Of a stretch of DNA of 64,000 nt, positions 60,455-64,000 are shown one piece after another (the first letter of the stretch is position 1; each line of letters begins with the position of its first letter). The notes under the pieces are model-generated. The model was given only the letters and a program-made list of their open reading frames with translations. It was not told the DNA's origin and made no database searches. A program made the translations under genes and the position numbers. The stretch is taken from positions 248,001 through 312,000 of the forward strand of contig NZ_SOAV01000005.1 of assembly GCF_004364245.1 (NCBI RefSeq), read 5' to 3'. This DNA is from Streptomyces sp. BK208. Its GTDB lineage: Bacteria; Actinomycetota; Actinomycetes; Streptomycetales; Streptomycetaceae.

Positions 60455-60913
60455 GTGAGCAGCGAGCAGACCCCCGACCCCACCCTCTCGGCCGCCGAAG
60501 AGGCGGAGCCCCGCCCCGCCCGAGTGACGGCCGCGGCCGCGATCGCCGCGGTGGAGGGCCTGGCGCTCGTCGTCGGCGGCGCCTGGATGCTCGTGGGGGG
60601 CCTCACCGGGCACCCCGCCGACCGGACCGCCGCGGTCACCGGCGGCGTCACCCTGCTCGTTCTCGCCCTGCTGCCGCTGCTCGCCGCCCGCGGACTGCTC
60701 CGCTTGCGGGGATGGAGCCGCGGACCCGCCGTGATCACGCAGGTCATGGCGCTGCCCGTCGCCTACAACATGCTGGGGGCGGACGGCGTGGCCGTCCCCG
60801 CGGGCATCGTGCTCGGCGTCGTGGCCTTCGCCGCGCTGTACATGCTCATCAATCCCGAGACCACCCTGGCCCTCGGCATCAGGGGCCCGGGCAACGCCGG
60901 CAGACGTTCGTAA
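60455..60913 (+). CDS. Conserved small integral membrane protein
   Basis: 152 residues from GTG 60455. A polar Glu/Pro-rich N-terminus (25 residues) precedes four hydrophobic helices (VTAAAAIAAVEGLALVVGG, VTLLVLALLPLLAARGLL, VITQVMALPVAYNML, GIVLGVVAFAALYMLI). The tail is Gly/Arg-rich. Function unknown. Divergent from the lipid-kinase gene. Confidence 0.85.
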   Translation: MSSEQTPDPTLSAAEEAEPRPARVTAAAAIAAVEGLALVVGGAWMLVGGLTGHPADRTAAVTGGVTLLVLALLPLLAARGLLRLRGWSRGPAVITQVMALPVAYNMLGADGVAVPAGIVLGVVAFAALYMLINPETTLALGIRGPGNAGRRS

Positions 60914-61034
60914 GCCGCCCGCCACCTGCCGCCCGACCGGCGGCCCACGGCCCGCACCCCGTCCCGTGTCCGGGCCGCAGCCGGTCCCGCGACCGGCCGC
61001 GATCGGCTTCGGCCGGCTCGCGCCGTGACCGGCG

Positions 61035-62120
61035 CTACTCCTCCACCAGCAGCTTCTCCCGCAGCTGCGCCAGTGTGCGGGCCAGCAGCCGCGACACGTG
61101 CATCTGCGAGATCCCGACCTCCTGCGCGATCTGGGACTGCGTCATGTTGCCGAAGAAGCGCAGCAGCAGGATGCGCTTCTCCCGCGGCGGCAGGTCCTCC
61201 AGCAGCGGCTTGAGCGACTCCCGGTACTCGACCCCCTCAAGGGCCTCGTCCTCGGCGCCGAGGGTGTCGGCGACCGCAGGGGACTCGTCGTCGGTGTCCG
61301 GGACGTCCAGGGACAGCGTGGAGTACGCGTTGGCCGACTCCAGGCCCTCCAGGACCTCTTCCTCCGAGATCGACAGCTTCTCGGCGAGCTCGTGGACCGT
61401 GGGGGAGCGGCCGTGCAGCTGGGACAGCTCCGCCGTGGCCGTCGTCAGGGCCAGCCGCAGCTCCTGGAGCCTGCGCGGGACGCGCACCGCCCAGCCCTTG
61501 TCCCGGAAGTGCCGCTTGATCTCGCCGACGACCGTGGGGGTCGCGTACGTGGAGAACTCCACCCCGCGGTCCGGGTCGAAGCGGTCGACCGACTTGATCA
61601 GGCCGATGGTGGCGACCTGGGTCAGGTCGTCCAGCGGCTCCCCGCGGTTGCGGAAGCGGCGCGCGAGGTGCTCGACGAGCGGCAGGTGCATGCGGACCAG
61701 CCGGTTGCGCAGCTCCGCGTACTCCGGGCTGTCCTTCGTCAGGGTGCGCAGCTCGGCGAAGAGGAGGCGCGCACCGCTGCGGTCCTGCGGATCGTGCCGT
61801 GTGCCCTGCGTGCCCCGGGCACCCGCCGCGTGGCCGTCGGAGTGTCGCTCGTGCTCGCTCATCGTCCCGCCCGTTGCCCTTTCCCGAGCCCTCGCCTCCG
61901 CTCGGACGGGCCGGACGGGGGTGTCCCCGGTCCGCTGCCCGTCGCCCGGAACGACGGCCTCGGGCGAGGTCTCGTCCTCCGGATGCGGCCGGGCCTGCTC
62001 GGGGATGCCGTCGATGCCTTCCGCCGTGCGTCGTGCCTCGTCCGGAGAACGTGTGCCCTCGGCCGGCCGCTCCCGTGTACCGCGCTCTTCGTCCCGCACC
62101 GGCCCGTCCCCCTCCCTCAC
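61035..62120 (-). CDS. sigH: SigH, SigB-family general/osmotic stress sigma factor
   Basis: 361 residues from GTG 62120, whose GTGA overlaps the prsH stop by 4 bases. An ATG at 61862 with GGGCGGGACG upstream would give a 275-residue form; S. coelicolor makes several SigH proteins of different size from one frame. The N-terminal extension (about 86 residues) is rich in Arg, Glu and Pro. Core regions 2 to 4 are complete: DLTQVATIGLIKSVDRFDPD, FRDKGWAVRVPRRLQELR, and the region 4 helix-turn-helix MTQSQIAQEVGISQMHVSRL. It responds to osmotic and developmental signals. Confidence 0.93.
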   Translation of the reverse strand: MREGDGPVRDEERGTRERPAEGTRSPDEARRTAEGIDGIPEQARPHPEDETSPEAVVPGDGQRTGDTPVRPVRAEARARERATGGTMSEHERHSDGHAAGARGTQGTRHDPQDRSGARLLFAELRTLTKDSPEYAELRNRLVRMHLPLVEHLARRFRNRGEPLDDLTQVATIGLIKSVDRFDPDRGVEFSTYATPTVVGEIKRHFRDKGWAVRVPRRLQELRLALTTATAELSQLHGRSPTVHELAEKLSISEEEVLEGLESANAYSTLSLDVPDTDDESPAVADTLGAEDEALEGVEYRESLKPLLEDLPPREKRILLLRFFGNMTQSQIAQEVGISQMHVSRLLARTLAQLREKLLVEE

Positions 62121-62530
62121 GTCGGCCCGGGTCCCGCGCCGCGCTGTTTGTAGAGGCTGATCGAAACGGTCTTGTCCTCGTCCACGGCGGAGGAGACCTT
62201 GCCCGCGAGGGCGGAGAGCACCGTCCAGGCGAAGGTGTCCCGCGAGGGGGCGTGGCCGTCCGTTGTCGGGGCCGAGACGGTGACCTCGAGCGAGTCGTCG
62301 ACGAGGCGGAAGACGCAACTGAGCACCGAGCCGGGCACGGCCTGCTGCAGCAGGATCGCGCAGGCCTCGTCGACTGCGATGCGCAGGTCCTCGATCTCGT
62401 CGAGGGTGAAGTCCAAACGAGCTGCGAGGCCGGCCGTCGCCGTACGCAGCACCGACAGGTAGGCACCCGCGGCCGGCAGCCGGACTTCGACGAAGTCCTG
62501 GGTCGCGGGCTCGCCTGCGATCTGGGACAC
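62117..62530 (-). CDS. prsH: PrsH/UshX, GHKL-fold anti-sigma factor of SigH
   Basis: 137 residues from GTG 62530, with GGAGG five bases upstream; a TTG four codons earlier is the longest frame. It is an RsbW-like protein: LDEIEDLRIAVDEACAILL is the N-box helix and VSALAGKVSSAVDEDKTVSI the C-terminal part. The usual asparagine after EAC in kinase anti-sigma factors is not present (DEACAILLQQ), so ATP binding may be altered. Overlap with sigH couples their synthesis. Confidence 0.9.
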   Translation of the reverse strand: MSQIAGEPATQDFVEVRLPAAGAYLSVLRTATAGLAARLDFTLDEIEDLRIAVDEACAILLQQAVPGSVLSCVFRLVDDSLEVTVSAPTTDGHAPSRDTFAWTVLSALAGKVSSAVDEDKTVSISLYKQRGAGPGPT

Positions 62531-62780
62531 CCTCACCTCCAAGGTGGTACAAGCGTTACAGGGCCGAGGGACGCCCCCCGGGATAACGCGATACGTGGTT
62601 CAGCGGTGACGTTATCGCGCTCCGAAGTTTCCTGTCCCCGAGACCCCAACCCCGTGCTGTCACTCATAGTAAACACGCGAACACGCACAGTGGCTAGAGG
62701 GTGGGCGGCCTCAAATCGGAAGAGCGCGCGCCGGGTTGACGTACCCAGACGTCAGACGGTCGAACCGTCCCCGGCGGAGG

Positions 62781-63041
62781 TCACACCAGGACGTGATCGA
62801 CGAAGCACCAGCGCCAGCTCTCGCCGGGCTCGAAGGTCCGCATCACCGGATGACCGGTCTCCTTGTAGTGCGCCGTGGCGTGCTGCCTCGGCGAGGAGTC
62901 GCAGCAGCCGACATGGCCGCAGATGAGGCACAGCCTCAGCTGCACCGGGTCCGTGCCTTCGGCCAGGCACTCCGGACAGGTCTCGCCGCACGGCTCGGGT
63001 TCCGGGTGCGGCAGCGCGTCGGCGTGCGTGCACTGTTTCAT
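62781..63041 (-). CDS. UBP-type zinc-finger protein
   Basis: 86 residues. The sequence is one UBP/DUSP-type zinc finger with CGETCPEC, LRLCLICGHVGCCDSS, and the histidines in RQHATAHYKETGHPVMR. In eukaryotes such fingers bind ubiquitin C-termini; bacterial stand-alone copies have no known partner. Structure needs at least three zinc sites. It lies between prsH and the antiporter gene. Confidence 0.88.
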   Translation of the reverse strand: MKQCTHADALPHPEPEPCGETCPECLAEGTDPVQLRLCLICGHVGCCDSSPRQHATAHYKETGHPVMRTFEPGESWRWCFVDHVLV

Positions 63042-63102
63042 GATTGCCAGGTTACGACGGGCGTGCGGATGACCGCGCGGAAAAAGAGGGCGGGCGAGGA
63101 CG

Positions 63103-64000
63103 ATGGACGTGATGCCGCTGCTGTTGCTGGTGGCGGGCAGTGCCGCGGTCGCCGCGGCGGGACGGCGCGTGCCGGTACCGGTGCCGCTGCTGCTGGTCGC
63201 GGCGGGTCTGGCGGTGAGCTACGTGCCCGGTGTGCCGGACTACACCCTCGACCCGCACGTCGTCCTGCCGCTGCTGCTGCCCCCGCTGCTCTACACGGCG
63301 GCCACCGACAGCTCCTACCTGGACCTGCGGGCGCAGGCCCGTCCCGTGGCGCTGCTGTCCGTGGGCTACGTCCTGTTCGCCACGTTCGTCGTCGGCTGTG
63401 CGGCGTACCTGATCGTGCCCGGGCTGCCGCTGACCGCGGCCCTGGTGCTCGGCGCGGTGGTGGCGCCCCCGGACGCCGTGGCGGCGACGGCGGTGGCCCG
63501 CCGCGTGGGGCTCCCCTCCAGGATCACCACGATCCTGCAGGGCGAGTCCCTGGTGAACGACGCCACCGCCATCACCGCCTTCAAGGTGGCCCTCGCCGCG
63601 GCCGTCGGCGAGGGCGCCACCTGGGCCGGCGGGATCGGCGAGTTCCTGATCGCGGCGGTGGGCGGCGTCGGCGTCGGACTGGTCCTGATGGTGCCGCTGC
63701 ACTGGCTGCGCACCCACCTGAGGGAGGCGCTGCTGCAGAACACGCTCTCGCTGCTCATCCCGTTCGCCGCCTACGCGGTCGCCGAGCAGGTGCACGCCTC
63801 GGGGGTGCTCGCGGTGGTAGTCGTCGCCCTCTACCTCGGCCACCGCGCGTGGGAGGTCGACTTCGCCACCCGGCTGCAGGAGGAGGCGGTGTGGAAGATG
63901 GTCGCGTTCGTCCTGGAGTCGGCCGTGTTCGCCCTCATCGGACTCCAGCTGCCCGTCGTCCTCAAGGGCCTGGGGGAGTACGAGGGTGCCGAAGCCGCCT
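63103..64000 (+). CDS. CPA1-family Na+/H+ antiporter, N-terminal part
   Basis: The frame starts at ATG 63103 and stays open to the window end (299 codons), so it is truncated here. It has repeated membrane helices, starting LLLLVAGSAAVAAAG, and the CPA1/NhaP signatures: LLLPPLLYTAATDSS, AVVAPPDAVAATAVARRVG with the ion-binding aspartate, and GESLVNDATAITAFKVALA with the second acidic residue. Ribosome site GGGCGAGGA is upstream. It exchanges sodium or potassium for protons. Confidence 0.92.
   Translation, partial: MDVMPLLLLVAGSAAVAAAGRRVPVPVPLLLVAAGLAVSYVPGVPDYTLDPHVVLPLLLPPLLYTAATDSSYLDLRAQARPVALLSVGYVLFATFVVGCAAYLIVPGLPLTAALVLGAVVAPPDAVAATAVARRVGLPSRITTILQGESLVNDATAITAFKVALAAAVGEGATWAGGIGEFLIAAVGGVGVGLVLMVPLHWLRTHLREALLQNTLSLLIPFAAYAVAEQVHASGVLAVVVVALYLGHRAWEVDFATRLQEEAVWKMVAFVLESAVFALIGLQLPVVLKGLGEYEGAEAA

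Noticed and set aside
63052..63843. A 263-codon minus-strand frame near the right end
   Set aside because: Its translation is His/Gln/Arg-rich noise; the plus-strand frame from 63103 is a clear antiporter that runs off the window.

Overview
The window is a 64 kb stretch of high-GC chromosome from a Streptomyces. The gene content and order (uvrD2–wblC, sigR–rsrA, a terpene synthase–CYP170 pair, nrdABS, dasR/dasABC, nagB, wblE, sigH) match what I recall of the region around SCO5188–SCO5245 of S. coelicolor. Protein details differ slightly from my memory of that strain, so this is a close relative. Assignments come from reading translations and motifs; no database search was run. I see no insertion sequences, prophage, CRISPR or rRNA. 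The region looks like conserved core chromosome with heavily regulated stress and sugar-sensing loci.

Layout. 1–2.9 kb: the C-terminal part of a UvrD2-type helicase, then the antibiotic-response regulator wblC behind a leader with an upstream ORF and an intrinsic attenuator. 2.9–5.6 kb: a divergent pair, an ABC1/UbiB-like kinase and a RiPP-style E1/ThiF-like protein. 5.8–9.8 kb: a YgjP-type metallopeptidase and a TerD–AIM24 fusion followed by two more AIM24 proteins. 9.8–19 kb: Nudix and DUF2342 proteins, an SDR, moaE, a tiny membrane protein, a PDZ–Lon protease and a 1000-residue UPF0182 membrane protein. 19–21.5 kb: two identical initiator tRNA genes in inverted orientation flank a TPR protein. 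21.5–31 kb: a Fur-type repressor divergent from a catalase, CBS protein, hisN, TetR, SMR transporter, rsgA, aroA, M50-like membrane protein, SRAP protein and a hydrolase.

31–36.7 kb: sigR–rsrA (thiol-oxidative stress) with a SigR-type autoregulatory promoter, then two HD-domain membrane proteins separated by an intergenic repeat, and a TPR protein. 36.9–40.3 kb: def, then a sesquiterpene synthase (epi-isozizaene synthase type, carrying a TTA leucine codon) translationally coupled to a CYP170-type P450, the albaflavenone pathway pair. 40.3–45.3 kb: nrdA–nrdB–nrdS class Ia ribonucleotide reductase operon headed by a cobalamin riboswitch.

45.3–54.9 kb: a GNAT protein, an SSS-family transporter with its DUF3311 partner, then the DasR system. 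This comprises dasR, dasABC for N-acetylglucosamine oligomer uptake, a GH3 hexosaminidase and nagB, with DasR-type operator sequences at dasR, dasA and nagB and one unexpected copy near 56.8 kb. 55–64 kb: a divergent SDR/TetR pair with duplicated operators, a PdtaS-like sensor kinase, wblE, a lipid-kinase-like protein, the anti-sigma/sigma pair prsH–sigH, a UBP zinc-finger protein and the start of a CPA1 Na+/H+ antiporter.

A common theme is regulation by leader or operator: ribosome attenuation (wblC), riboswitch (nrdABS), redox anti-sigma (sigR), metal/peroxide repressor (catalase), amino-sugar repressor (das) and a rare codon (terpene synthase).
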